A stretch of DNA of 64,000 nucleotides from assembly GCF_007991515.1 (NCBI RefSeq), contig NZ_BJYM01000001.1, forward strand, positions 1 through 64,000, in the 5' to 3' direction. The notes beneath the pieces are model-generated. The model ran no database searches and had not been told where the DNA came from. It was given only the letters and a program-made list of their open reading frames with translations. Of the stretch, positions 25,135 to 33,747 are shown one piece after another. The stretch is from Oceanobacillus sojae. Lineage in GTDB: Bacteria; Bacillota; Bacilli; Bacillales; Amphibacillaceae. Position 1 is the first letter of the stretch; every line of letters starts with the position of its first letter. Both the position numbers and the translations under genes were made by a program.

Positions 25135-25230
25135 CTATGACTTAAGTTTTTCCTTCACACTATCTAAAATTCGTTTGTCAACTCCTTTTGCCATTAAGTA
25201 TTTCTCAATATTTTCATATTTTCCCAGGAT
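25135..25230 (-). pseudogene. C-terminal remnant of a tyrosine phosphatase-like protein
   Basis: On the minus strand about 31 codons read GKYENIEKYLMAKGVDKRIL...VKEKLKS and then stop. This is the usual tail of DSP/Y_phosphatase3 tyrosine phosphatases (GSxENYLxxxxGV...). Everything upstream of it has been replaced by the SDR remnant, so this is a deletion or recombination junction. Confidence 0.5.
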
Positions 25231-25243
25231 ATGATGATAAACT

Positions 25244-26059
25244 TGCAGAAATCAGTTAAAAGCAAGTGAGGCAGTAAAATCTTTATTTCCTATGCAGAAA
25301 TGGACCTTTCTTCTTTGAAATCAGTCAGAGATTTTGCTAATAGTTTATCAAACCTGCCACCACTATATGCAGTAGTTTGTAACGCGGGAGTGCAATTTGT
25401 GGATCAGACGCATTATTCCAAGGAAGGATTTGAAGAAACCTTTGCAGTAAATCATTTGAGCCATTTTTCTTCTAGTGAACTTATTACTTGATAGAATGGA
25501 TAAAGACGGAAGAATTGTTTTTGTCAGCAGCGGTACGCATGACCCGGAGAAGAAAACCGGCATGCCTGAGCCTATCTATAAAAATGCAAAATTATTAGCT
25601 TATTCTGAGGGAGACCGTATGAACGATAAGAAAGGATTGGCAGGGAAGAGAAGATATACTACTTCAAAATTATGCAATATACATTGCATGTATGAACTGG
25701 TTGATCGATTAAACAAAATGACTTCTAAAAATATAACAGTAAATGCTTTTGATCCTGGGTTAAGGCCGGAAACAAGGCTTGCCAGAACTTATCACCCTAT
25801 TTCAAGATTTGTATTAAAATATTTTCTTGGCTTATTTGTAATTCTTCCTACAAATATAAATAGCGTTGCTAAATCGGGTAAGGCTTTAGCTTCATTAGTA
25901 ATGGATAATCAATTAAAGTATGTCACTGGAAGGTACTTTGAGGGCAAAAAAGAAATGAAAACTTCTGCTCTTTCCTATAACAAAGAGAATCAAAAAAATC
26001 TATGGAATGTAAGTGTAGAGCTGTCACAACTTCAAAAAGATGAATCTAATTTACTTTAG
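25244..26059 (+). pseudogene. SDR family oxidoreductase, truncated and frameshifted
   Basis: The reading begins abruptly with CRNQLKASEAVKSLFPMQ, the segment after the second Rossmann strand, so the TGxxxGIG part is gone. A frameshift follows before MDLSSLKSVRDFA. NAG and NHLSHF come next, then an extra T in a T5 run (25464-25468) breaks the frame; reading resumes with LLLDRMDKDGRIVFVSSGTH and the YTTSKLCN active site. It resembles the light-dependent protochlorophyllide reductase/retinol dehydrogenase-like SDRs. Clearly inactive. Confidence 0.7.
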
Positions 26060-26214
26060 AGGACACTTACGATTTTCAACGTGTTTTCCAAATAAAGAGA
26101 TGCTTAAAATCATTCAGTAAGATATAATTGGGATTATTCTATTACATGAAGATACGTAAAATTAGTTAAAATAATGATAATTAACAGGGGTATTTAATCA
26201 TAGAGGGTGTTTCT

Positions 26215-26709
26215 ATGGAATTTATAACATGTCAAACATATGATGTCGATAAATTACAAGAGATTAGTAAATTAACATACAGACAAGCTTTTAATTACAT
26301 ATTAGGTGAAGTCAACGTCAATGAATATGTAAATATCACATACAGCAAAGATAATCTGATGAGAGAATTAAATCAGTCAAATTATCATTTTCTTTTTATA
26401 CAAAATAATGATGAAATAATCGGCTACGGAATGTACACGATCCAACCAAACTATTTAAAAATGGAACGAGTATATATTTTAAACCAATATAAAGGTCTGG
26501 GTGCCGGTTCAAAATTTATGCAGTATGTTGAGGATGCTGCTAAAGAAATGAAAAAAGATTTTTTGTGTTTGGAAGTCTTATCTGATAATAAAAAGGCGAT
26601 AAGTATTTATAAGAAAAAAGGGTTTCTTTTGTCCTCGGAGCAAATTATCATGATTGGAAAAAAAGAATGCCCTTTATTATCGATGGAGAAAAGTTTAAAT
26701 GATAATTAA
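26215..26709 (+). CDS. GNAT family N-acetyltransferase
   Basis: 164 aa. Motif A is LKMERVYILNQYKGLGAGSKFMQYVEDAAK (about 82-111), and motif B is CLEVLSDNKKAISIYKKKGF (about 122-141); both are well conserved. The layout resembles PaiA-type polyamine/spermidine acetyltransferases, but the substrate is unproven. AGAGGGTG precedes the ATG, and a terminator follows. Confidence 0.85.
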   Translation: MEFITCQTYDVDKLQEISKLTYRQAFNYILGEVNVNEYVNITYSKDNLMRELNQSNYHFLFIQNNDEIIGYGMYTIQPNYLKMERVYILNQYKGLGAGSKFMQYVEDAAKEMKKDFLCLEVLSDNKKAISIYKKKGFLLSSEQIIMIGKKECPLLSMEKSLNDN

Positions 26710-26736
26710 TCTTCAGACCAGTAATTTATTTTATTC

Positions 26737-26800
26737 AATCCAACTGGACATTATTTTCAGTTGGATTTATTCTAGTTTAAAACCCCTGGCTTTGTCCAGG
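26737..26800 (+). terminator. Terminator, tandem hairpins
   Basis: AATCCAACTG (26737-26746) / CAGTTGGATT (26758-26767) is followed by TATT, and a second hairpin, AACCcCTGG / CCAGGTT, lies at about 26780-26803. Confidence 0.65.
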
Positions 26801-26947
26801 TTTTCAGAAAGCTATGCTTCATAGTAAGATAAATCTGGTTTCCTGACCGCTAAAATTATGGTCCAAATATTCTTGAGATAATTGATTATGAAGAGATACA
26901 TTATAAAAGTAAAATTTCATGAAGATTAATTAGAAGGGACTGATAAG

Positions 26948-27619
26948 TTGAAAATATTTATCGTGGAAGATGATTCAGTCATATCTAAAAAAATAAAAGA
27001 GCATATGGAAAAGTGGGGATATGAAGGAGCGGTAGTACAAGACTTTCAGAATGTTCTTTCTGAAATTATTGCATTTGATCCTCAATTGGTACTGATGGAT
27101 ATTTCACTTCCATTTTTTAATGGGTATTATTGGTGTGGAGAAATACGAAAGGTATCGAAAATCCCTATTATTTTTATTTCTTCTGCTTCAGACAATTTAA
27201 ATATTGTTCGCGCAGTTGAAATGGGGGCGGATGATTATATAACCAAACCTTTTGATTTAGAAGTATTGATGGCAAAAGTTCATGCTATTCTACGTCGGGC
27301 TTATGATTTTAGTGGCTCCAGCAATCTAATCGAGCATCAAGGGCTAATTTTTAATGTGAATAATTTTACGATTTCTTATGAGAATGAAACAGCGGAATTA
27401 ACGAAGAATGAAGCTAAAATTTTTCAAAAGCTCCTTGAAAATAGAGGGAAAATCATCAAACGTGATGAATTGATGATAACTTTGTGGGAATCAGACAGCT
27501 TTGTAGATGATAGTGCGTTATATACAAATGTGAACCGCTTACGAAAGAAATTGGATCAGATGGGATTGGTTAATTTGATTACAACCAAAAAAGGCGAAGG
27601 ATATATTATAGAGGGATAA
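26948..27619 (+). CDS. Response regulator, OmpR family (BceR-like)
   Basis: 223 aa: receiver domain with acidic pocket EDD (7-9), phospho-acceptor D51 (LVLMDISLP), the S/T of FISSAS and the Lys of ITKPFD, then an OmpR winged helix (LTKNEAKIFQKLLENRGKII, SALYTNVNRLRKKL). TTG start with GAAGGG. Its order with a small two-helix kinase, an ABC ATPase and an FtsX permease is that of Bce/Vra/Psd-type modules, in which this protein induces the transporter genes. Confidence 0.9.
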   Translation: MKIFIVEDDSVISKKIKEHMEKWGYEGAVVQDFQNVLSEIIAFDPQLVLMDISLPFFNGYYWCGEIRKVSKIPIIFISSASDNLNIVRAVEMGADDYITKPFDLEVLMAKVHAILRRAYDFSGSSNLIEHQGLIFNVNNFTISYENETAELTKNEAKIFQKLLENRGKIIKRDELMITLWESDSFVDDSALYTNVNRLRKKLDQMGLVNLITTKKGEGYIIEG

Positions 27620-27620
27620 C

Positions 27621-28610
27621 ATGAAAATCTTTTTAACGTATTTGAACAATTGTAAAATACCGATTGCATTATGGATTTTGTTTGGCTTGATAAACATCAT
27701 TATTGGTTATTTGTATCAGGTGCCATTAGAGCGTTCTATTCTTTGGCTGGCATTATGCGGATTTATTGGAATTGCAGCTGCTGGTTTTCATTTTTATAAC
27801 TACTACAGCAGTCACAAAGAGCTAACATTTCATCAAGCACAAACGCATGTTGAGATAGAGCAGTTACCGTCGCCGGCCAATTTAATAGAAAGTGACTATC
27901 AAGCTCTATTGGAAAAATTGAATGCAGCATTTTCTCATCTGGAAAATATAAAAACACAAAACGAGCAGGAAATCTTAGATTATTTCACCATGTGGGTACA
28001 CCAAATAAAGATACCCATTTCTGCTCTCCACTTAATACTTCAAGATGAGGACAATGATGAAGTGTCCGAAGAAATGAAGGAACAGCTATTCAAAATTGAA
28101 CAGTATGTAGAATTGATATTACAGTATGTGCGTTTAGGAAGTGCTTCGACAGATTATCATTTTCAAAAGGTGGACCTGGATGCGATTGTCCGTGAAACAA
28201 TAAAGAAATATGCTCCCATCTTTATTCGAAAAAAACTGCCTGTTCATTATGAGGGGATAGATCAGCAAATAATCACTGATTCAAAATGGCTGAGTTTTGT
28301 GTTGGAACAAATTCTATCCAATGCCTTGAAATATACGAATGATGGTTCTATCTCTATTTACTTGGAAAAAAACGCTGTTGTGGTAGAGGATACAGGTATC
28401 GGCATTCACCCGGAGGATATTCCTCGCGTAGGAGAAAGAAATTTCACAGGATTTACAGGTCGGCAGCATAAGAGTGCCAGCGGAATTGGGCTTCATCTTT
28501 CCAAGCAGATTCTGGCGAAATTGGGGCATCGAATAAAAATTGAATCGGAGCCTAAAAAAGGAACGAAGGTTTTTATTGTATTTGATCCTAAACAAATAAC
28601 AACAAAATAG
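27621..28610 (+). CDS. Intramembrane-sensing histidine kinase (BceS-like)
   Basis: 329 aa. Two N-terminal helices (about 15-33 and 38-58) with almost no extracellular loop mark it as an intramembrane-sensing kinase. H127 lies in the group's H box (MWVHQIKIPISAL); N box ILSNALKYTNDG, G box EDTGIGI and GIGLHLSKQIL follow. In Bce systems the kinase does not sense peptide itself but the flux of its ABC transporter. It starts 1 nt after the response regulator stop. Confidence 0.9.
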   Translation: MKIFLTYLNNCKIPIALWILFGLINIIIGYLYQVPLERSILWLALCGFIGIAAAGFHFYNYYSSHKELTFHQAQTHVEIEQLPSPANLIESDYQALLEKLNAAFSHLENIKTQNEQEILDYFTMWVHQIKIPISALHLILQDEDNDEVSEEMKEQLFKIEQYVELILQYVRLGSASTDYHFQKVDLDAIVRETIKKYAPIFIRKKLPVHYEGIDQQIITDSKWLSFVLEQILSNALKYTNDGSISIYLEKNAVVVEDTGIGIHPEDIPRVGERNFTGFTGRQHKSASGIGLHLSKQILAKLGHRIKIESEPKKGTKVFIVFDPKQITTK

Positions 28611-28635
28611 CTAATCTAACAAAAATGTTAGAAAC

Positions 28636-28682
28636 AAAAAAGAAATGTCAGATGGAACTGTGGAATGACATTTCTTTTTTTT
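28636..28682 (+). terminator. Strong terminator between the two-component genes and the ABC genes
   Basis: AAAAAAGAAATGTCA (28636-28650) pairs perfectly over 15 bp with 28666-28680, then T. It separates expression of the sensor pair from the transporter pair. Confidence 0.8.
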
Positions 28683-28727
28683 GCTATCGTATAAGTATCA
28701 ACAAGAAATTTGCGAAAGGAGATTATG

Positions 28728-29495
28728 ATGACACTATTACAAGTTCAACATGTCATGAAAGTCTATACAACGAGGTTTGGAGGAAATCAAGTAGAAGCAC
28801 TATCAGACGTCTCTTTCAGCGTAGACTCAGGAGATTATATAGCAATTATGGGTGAATCAGGATCTGGTAAAACGACGTTATTAAATATTCTTGCTGCATT
28901 AGATAAGCCGACACGCGGAAGTGTATTGCTGAATCGTAAGAATATCGTCCAAATACCTGAAAAAGAAATTTCCGCATTCCGACGCAGTAATTTGGGATTT
29001 GTGTTTCAGGACTTCAATCTATTGGATACTTTCTCAATACAGGACAATATCTTTGTTCCTTTAGTATTATCAGGAAAAAAACATAAGGAAATGGAACAAA
29101 AATTAAAGCCAATAGCGGAGAAGCTTGGTATCGAGCATATCTTAACCAAATTCCCATATGAAGTGTCTGGCGGCCAAAAGCAAAGAGCAGCAGTTGCCAG
29201 AGCTTTGATTGCCGATCCGGAATTAATATTGGCAGATGAGCCCACTGGCGCGCTGGATTCGAAATCCTCTGACGATCTTTTACAGCATTTTGATTATATT
29301 AATGCAGAAGGCCAAACGATTCTGATGGTAACGCATAGTATTAAAGCTGCAAGTCATGCAAAGAGGGTATTATTTATTAAAGACGGAAATGTTTTTCATG
29401 AGTTGTATAAAGGGCAAATGTCAAATGAAGAAATGTTTCAAAAAATCTCCAATACACTTGCAATATTAGCCGCAGGGGAGGATGGAAATGCGTAA
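28728..29495 (+). CDS. ABC transporter ATP-binding protein (BceA-like)
   Basis: 255 aa of the MacB/LolD-type ATPases: Walker A GESGSGKTT (42-50), Q loop FVFQDFNLLD, signature VSGGQKQRAAVARAL, Walker B LILADEPTGALD and the H loop VTHS. I take the second ATG (28728), better spaced from AAAGGAG. It overlaps the permease gene by 8 nt. With that permease it should remove cell-wall-active peptides such as bacitracin-like antibiotics from their lipid targets. Confidence 0.92.
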   Translation: MTLLQVQHVMKVYTTRFGGNQVEALSDVSFSVDSGDYIAIMGESGSGKTTLLNILAALDKPTRGSVLLNRKNIVQIPEKEISAFRRSNLGFVFQDFNLLDTFSIQDNIFVPLVLSGKKHKEMEQKLKPIAEKLGIEHILTKFPYEVSGGQKQRAAVARALIADPELILADEPTGALDSKSSDDLLQHFDYINAEGQTILMVTHSIKAASHAKRVLFIKDGNVFHELYKGQMSNEEMFQKISNTLAILAAGEDGNA

Positions 29496-31509
29496 TAGTT
29501 TTTATTTGAAAATGGCAGCAGACAGTATTCGTAAAAATTGGAAAATGTATTTCCCATTTATCATTTCCTGTATTAGTACGATTATGATGACATATATCAT
29601 CCAGGCATTGTCCACCAATCCGGGTCTTTCGGAAATTCCTGGCGGGGAGAATTTAAAAACGATTCTTTCGATGGGATATTTTGTATTGATTCTATTTTCT
29701 ACTATTTTTCTGTTTTATATGAACAGCTTTTTAATGAAAAATCGGAAAAGGGAATTTGGTGTATACAACATCTTGGGTATGGATAAAAAGCATATCATGA
29801 AAATGCTTGCTTATGAAACCTTTTATATTTTCGTCTTCAGCATGATCGTAGGTTTAGTTGCAGGCACCATTCTTAATAAAGTATGTGTATTATTGATACG
29901 CCAAATGATGGGGGCGGATGTAGCTCTTGGGTTTGAGTTTTCTCCAGAAGCAGTTGTATGGACACTCAGTTTCTTTATCATCATTTTTTTGCTGATTTTA
30001 TTAGGGAACATCTATCAAATTCGTTTAGCAAATCCGATTGATCTTTTAAAGAGCGGAAATGTCGGTGAAAAAGAACCGAAAACCAAATGGTTCCTTTCGA
30101 TTCTCGGTGTTCTATTAACAGGATGGGGATATTATATTGGGTTAACATTACAGTCTCCCATTAGCGGTATGCCTTTTGCCTTTCTAGCTGCCATATTGAT
30201 TATTGCAGGTACTTACCTGTTATTTACTACCGGAAGTATTGCTGTACTCAAAATCTTAAAAAATAATAAAAATTATTATTATCAGACCAGCCATTTTATC
30301 CCTGTTTCCGGGATGCTTTATCGGATGAAAAAAAATGCGGTGGGTCTAGGCAATATTACCGTTTTATCTGTTGGTGTGATTCTATTACTTTCTATTGCTG
30401 TCTCCTTATATATCGTATCTGGCAATAAGGATGGTGATTCACAATATGCAGGTAATGTCATTTCAGAGGTAAGGCTATCAGAGGATACCGATGACACAGG
30501 GGAAGAAGTAAAAGCGAAATTAAACGAGCTGATTGACCAAACAGCTTCCGAAACCAATAATACAGTTACTGGATTATCTTCTTATACGTATCTTAATTTA
30601 GTGACACTTGCTGCGGACGATGGTTTTGAAGTCACAAAAGATGCCTATTCAATGTTAGCAAAACAGAGTCCGGCCAGTTTATATTTGACCGATCAGGAAA
30701 GTTATAACCAGTTAACTGGAGATAATATATCACTTGATGAAAATGAAGTCTATGTACACGGAACAGGTGATGAGTATACAAAGAAAACCCTTTCGCTGAT
30801 GGATTATCAATTTTCCGTCAATGTCATGGAGGATATGGAAGAATTCTCTTTAGACAATGAGACGACAAGTTTAATTAGCGATACGTATTACATTATCGTT
30901 GAAGATATCGAAACCCTTCGTCAGATAGAAAAGCAGCAAAAAGAAATAGTAGAGGGGTATGCTGCAAGTACTAACGTGTCTACGCAAATCCGTTTGGAAC
31001 AGGACATAAATGAACAGCAGGAAATTGCGTTTGGAGAGCAGCTCCGATCCAACATGGAAAAGGAAGATATGGACCTTGTTGTCGTAGATAGCCGAACAGA
31101 AGCAGCGAGTGACTTACAAGCCCTCAGGAGTGGTGTTTTGTTCATTGTCTTGAATTTAGCAGTTTTACTGTTGTTAATGACAGTACTGATTATTTACTAT
31201 AAACAGACTTCTGAGGCCTATGATGATAAAGAGCGTTTTTCCATCCTGCAAAAAATCGGGCTTAATCAAATGGAAATTAAAAAAGCCATTAAATCTCAGA
31301 TTTTAACCGTCTTTTTTCTTCCTGTTATAGTAACAGGAATCCATATCTTAGCGATTTTCCTCTTGATGAGAAAATTGATGATTCTGGTTATGATAAATCA
31401 GGTAAATTTATTTCCAATAAGCGTACTTATCGCTTTTCTGGTTTTCCTGATTGTTTACATGATTATTTACCGGATAACGGCACGCGTTTATTACAAGATT
31501 GTCCAATAA
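29488..31509 (+). CDS. ABC transporter permease, FtsX type (BceB-like)
   Basis: 673 aa with the Bce permease layout: one N-terminal helix, a three-helix FtsX unit (about 55-200), further helices to about 315, a large extracellular domain of roughly 220 residues (about 315-540), and three C-terminal helices. The KNRKREFGVYNILGMDKKHI cytosolic motif is the family's hallmark. The start is taken at 29488, 6 nt after GGGGAGG. The extracellular domain determines peptide specificity, which cannot be read here. Confidence 0.92.
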   Translation: MRNSFYLKMAADSIRKNWKMYFPFIISCISTIMMTYIIQALSTNPGLSEIPGGENLKTILSMGYFVLILFSTIFLFYMNSFLMKNRKREFGVYNILGMDKKHIMKMLAYETFYIFVFSMIVGLVAGTILNKVCVLLIRQMMGADVALGFEFSPEAVVWTLSFFIIIFLLILLGNIYQIRLANPIDLLKSGNVGEKEPKTKWFLSILGVLLTGWGYYIGLTLQSPISGMPFAFLAAILIIAGTYLLFTTGSIAVLKILKNNKNYYYQTSHFIPVSGMLYRMKKNAVGLGNITVLSVGVILLLSIAVSLYIVSGNKDGDSQYAGNVISEVRLSEDTDDTGEEVKAKLNELIDQTASETNNTVTGLSSYTYLNLVTLAADDGFEVTKDAYSMLAKQSPASLYLTDQESYNQLTGDNISLDENEVYVHGTGDEYTKKTLSLMDYQFSVNVMEDMEEFSLDNETTSLISDTYYIIVEDIETLRQIEKQQKEIVEGYAASTNVSTQIRLEQDINEQQEIAFGEQLRSNMEKEDMDLVVVDSRTEAASDLQALRSGVLFIVLNLAVLLLLMTVLIIYYKQTSEAYDDKERFSILQKIGLNQMEIKKAIKSQILTVFFLPVIVTGIHILAIFLLMRKLMILVMINQVNLFPISVLIAFLVFLIVYMIIYRITARVYYKIVQ

Positions 31510-31700
31510 AGTGAAACTTCCTTCAGTGGGGTTTTCTTTCAGTCCTCACTGAAGGTTAGTACCACAAGGGAATGACCTAAAGGCCCTTAAACGAATCGGG
31601 CCGTTACTGGCTGTTGGACCTCCCATTTAGAAATAAAAAGTTTCCTTCATTTCTTGAAGCGGGAGTCTTATAGCCAGTTACACTGCGATAAATTAGTTAT
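31510..31700 (+). repeat. Structured intergenic element (repeat or RNA)
   Basis: About 190 nt with dense pairing: CCTTCAGTG (31520-31528) / CACTGAAGG (31547-31555); GGCCC (31582-31586) / GGGCC (31598-31602); and a long-range stem GTTACTGGCT / AGCCAGTTAC (about 31603-31613 with 31672-31681, one mismatch) enclosing CTCCC / GGGAG. Its first bases, AGTGAAACTTC, recur at 59642 and 59833. The first hairpin probably also terminates the permease transcript. Confidence 0.5.
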
Positions 31701-31719
31701 ATGAAAGAGGTCATTGTTT

Positions 31720-32004
31720 ATGCATTTAAGTCTATTTGAGTTATTACTTGTCTTTGTTGGCGGGATTTTAATTTTAGGAATACAGTTTTTTCTATCGACC
31801 AGGAAGAATCGATTAATGGGACTTCTTTTTCCAATCGTGTCTCTGAGTTATACCATATATATGTTTTTAAAGTCAGATTTCTTTTCCGATATTGCCTTAA
31901 ACATGAAGGCCTATATGCTCATTGCTCAAAATATCCCAACAATAGTTTTACTGGTGATTTACTTTATTTGCCGTTGGAGCATGAATAGACGCAGGAAGAG
32001 CTGA
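31720..32004 (+). CDS. Small three-helix membrane protein
   Basis: 94 aa from ATG 31720 (AAAGAGG upstream). Three hydrophobic segments: FELLLVFVGGILILGIQFFL, LMGLLFPIVSLSYTIYMFL and MLIAQNIPTIVLLVIYFICR, ending in a basic tail (NRRRKS). I do not recognise the family. It lies 17 nt before the kinase-like gene and may supply that soluble protein with a membrane anchor or sensor. Confidence 0.6.
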   Translation: MHLSLFELLLVFVGGILILGIQFFLSTRKNRLMGLLFPIVSLSYTIYMFLKSDFFSDIALNMKAYMLIAQNIPTIVLLVIYFICRWSMNRRRKS

Positions 32005-32021
32005 AGGAGGGGGAGAATATA

Positions 32022-32741
32022 TTGACCGAAAAAAAACATCATCAACCTCATCATTTTCACAAGAATTGGAAACAAGACTCAGAAGAATCCATAAATCTAC
32101 AGGTTATTGCCAATCTTTCACACGATGTACGGACACCGCTTACCATTATGCGCAGGCATGTTTTCCAATTGGGTAATGAATGCTTGAGTGTTAAAGGTAT
32201 CGCATCTTTAAAAAAAATCGACCATCAAATCCTGGAGATTACTGACTTGATGGAGGATTTGCTCACGTATACTATGATTACATCCGGAAAATATCCATAC
32301 CATCCGACAACTACAGATATGGTTCGTTTAATCAGAAACTTTGCAGCCAATTGGTATCCCCAATTTGAAAAAGAAAGCTTTCATATTGATGTAGATTTAC
32401 CAGATGAAAAAACATTTTATTGGAAGGTAGACCCTAAATGGATAACTCGTATGTTCAATTATCTATTTCAAAATATATTACGTCATGCGGTAAAAGGGAC
32501 ATACGTTGGTATTAAGGTGGATGTAAAACAAGAACGAATAATTGTGATGGATAAAGAGCTTGATATGAAAGGTTCTTCTTATGATAGCGCAGCAGATATC
32601 GGCTTTTTGATATCCAATTACATGTTGCAAAAAATGAAACTGCAAGCTCATTTTTTTTCTTCAGATAAAGGAACTATCGTTGAAATATGTAAAAGTGAAA
32701 AAGAAATGAAGGAAGAGAGCTTTCAACACAGTAGTACTTGA
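32022..32741 (+). CDS. Sensor kinase-like protein without membrane helices, degenerate ATPase
   Basis: 239 aa, TTG start behind AGGAGGGGG. A His-rich N-terminus is followed by a good H box (ANLSHDVRTPLTIMRR, His near 35) and dimerisation helices. The ATPase half keeps an N box (YLFQNILRHAVKGTYV), but the DxGxG and GxG loops are not recognisable (MDKELDMKGSS). There is no transmembrane segment and no partner response regulator beside it. It may act as a phosphotransfer or modulating protein of the Bce kinase; this is inference. Confidence 0.65.
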   Translation: MTEKKHHQPHHFHKNWKQDSEESINLQVIANLSHDVRTPLTIMRRHVFQLGNECLSVKGIASLKKIDHQILEITDLMEDLLTYTMITSGKYPYHPTTTDMVRLIRNFAANWYPQFEKESFHIDVDLPDEKTFYWKVDPKWITRMFNYLFQNILRHAVKGTYVGIKVDVKQERIIVMDKELDMKGSSYDSAADIGFLISNYMLQKMKLQAHFFSSDKGTIVEICKSEKEMKEESFQHSST

Positions 32742-32796
32742 ATAAGCGGATTTCTTTTAGATTAAAATGAAGTCAAAGAAATAAGGAGCAGTACAA

Positions 32797-33291
32797 ATGA
32801 AAAAACATTTACTAACCTTGATAGCTTTAACAGCCACCTTTATTTTACTTGTTGGCTGCAGTTCTTCCAGCTCAAATGATAATGAAAATTTTTTTAGTGA
32901 AACTATACGAAAAGCAGGAGATAAAATTACCAGCTTTTTTGGTGAACCCTCATTAACAAAAGACAAATCATTAGAAGGAGAAAGAGCATTTGGAGAAGAT
33001 GATTATACAGGAACGTATGAGGCGGTATATCAACATTTTTCAGGCAGAGAAAATCTGTTTGGCGGCGCATCGCTTGATGGAAGGGAAGGAAAGACGATTC
33101 AGATCACCTATAACGCTAACATCGAAAGCGGAGAGGCAAAAGTATATTGGAACACCGCTGATTCAGAGAAGCAATTATTGTTTGAAGGCCAGGGAGAGCA
33201 TACAGAAAACATTGATTTACAAGGAGGCTGGGAATATCTCAGTTTGGAAGGGGACGAACTGGAAGGAGGTATTCAGATAAAGATTGAATAA
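32797..33291 (+). CDS. Lipoprotein, unknown function
   Basis: 164 aa with a lipoprotein signal: KK, hydrophobic core, lipobox LVGC at about residue 21, then a Ser-rich linker. The mature part contains a small beta-rich domain (GKTIQITYNANIESGEAKVY ... GGWEYLSLEGDELEGGIQIKIE). AAGGAGCAG precedes the ATG. Located 55 nt behind the kinase-like gene, so possibly the last gene of that unit; an envelope role is plausible. Confidence 0.75.
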   Translation: MKKHLLTLIALTATFILLVGCSSSSSNDNENFFSETIRKAGDKITSFFGEPSLTKDKSLEGERAFGEDDYTGTYEAVYQHFSGRENLFGGASLDGREGKTIQITYNANIESGEAKVYWNTADSEKQLLFEGQGEHTENIDLQGGWEYLSLEGDELEGGIQIKIE

Positions 33292-33457
33292 AGGAAGTTA
33301 ATAAATTACAGTAAATTCTTTTACGAAGATATTTACTTTTCTATATCATATAAAAAATGTATACTCAAACCAAAGCGATACCACCATTATTTGGTAGTAA
33401 TTATCACAAGGCTGTTACATTGTTTTGTGCATACTAAAAAATAAGGAGGTGTCAGAA

Positions 33458-33619
33458 ATGAGCAAAAAAAATAAAAACAAGAAAAATCAATTGTTTGAAG
33501 ATAACAAAGGTGTCCAAGCAGTACAAAATCAATTGAATGAAAGTTATCAAAGTGGAGTAGTGGAAGATCAATTAGAAAACAATAGAGGAATCCACCATTT
33601 TAATAACAAGAGCAGATAA
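33458..33619 (+). CDS. Small hydrophilic protein, unknown function
   Basis: 53 aa from ATG 33458 with AAGGAGGTG. A Lys/Asn-rich head (SKKNKNKKNQ) and a Gln/Asn-rich body (VQAVQNQLNESYQSG, DQLENNRG). Its composition is like that of small spore proteins, but I cannot place it in an Ssp family. It has its own terminator. Confidence 0.55.
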   Translation: MSKKNKNKKNQLFEDNKGVQAVQNQLNESYQSGVVEDQLENNRGIHHFNNKSR

Positions 33620-33635
33620 CACTAAGTTCTGATGG

Positions 33636-33690
33636 TAAAGCCATTACTACTTGATCAAAATCAGCTAATCAGGTAGTAATGGCTTTATAT
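33636..33690. terminator. Bidirectional terminator
   Basis: TAAAGCCATTACTAC (33636-33650) is matched exactly by GTAGTAATGGCTTTA (33673-33687), between the small hydrophilic protein gene and ppdK. Confidence 0.8.
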
Positions 33691-33747
33691 AAATTGAAGA
33701 AAATATTATAGCTACCTATTCAAAATTTGAGAACAGGCGGCTTATTT

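Noticed and set aside
31510..31700. Interpretation of the structured element as a T-box or known riboswitch
   Set aside because: No T-box AGGGTGGNACCGCG sequence or other riboswitch core that I know is present.
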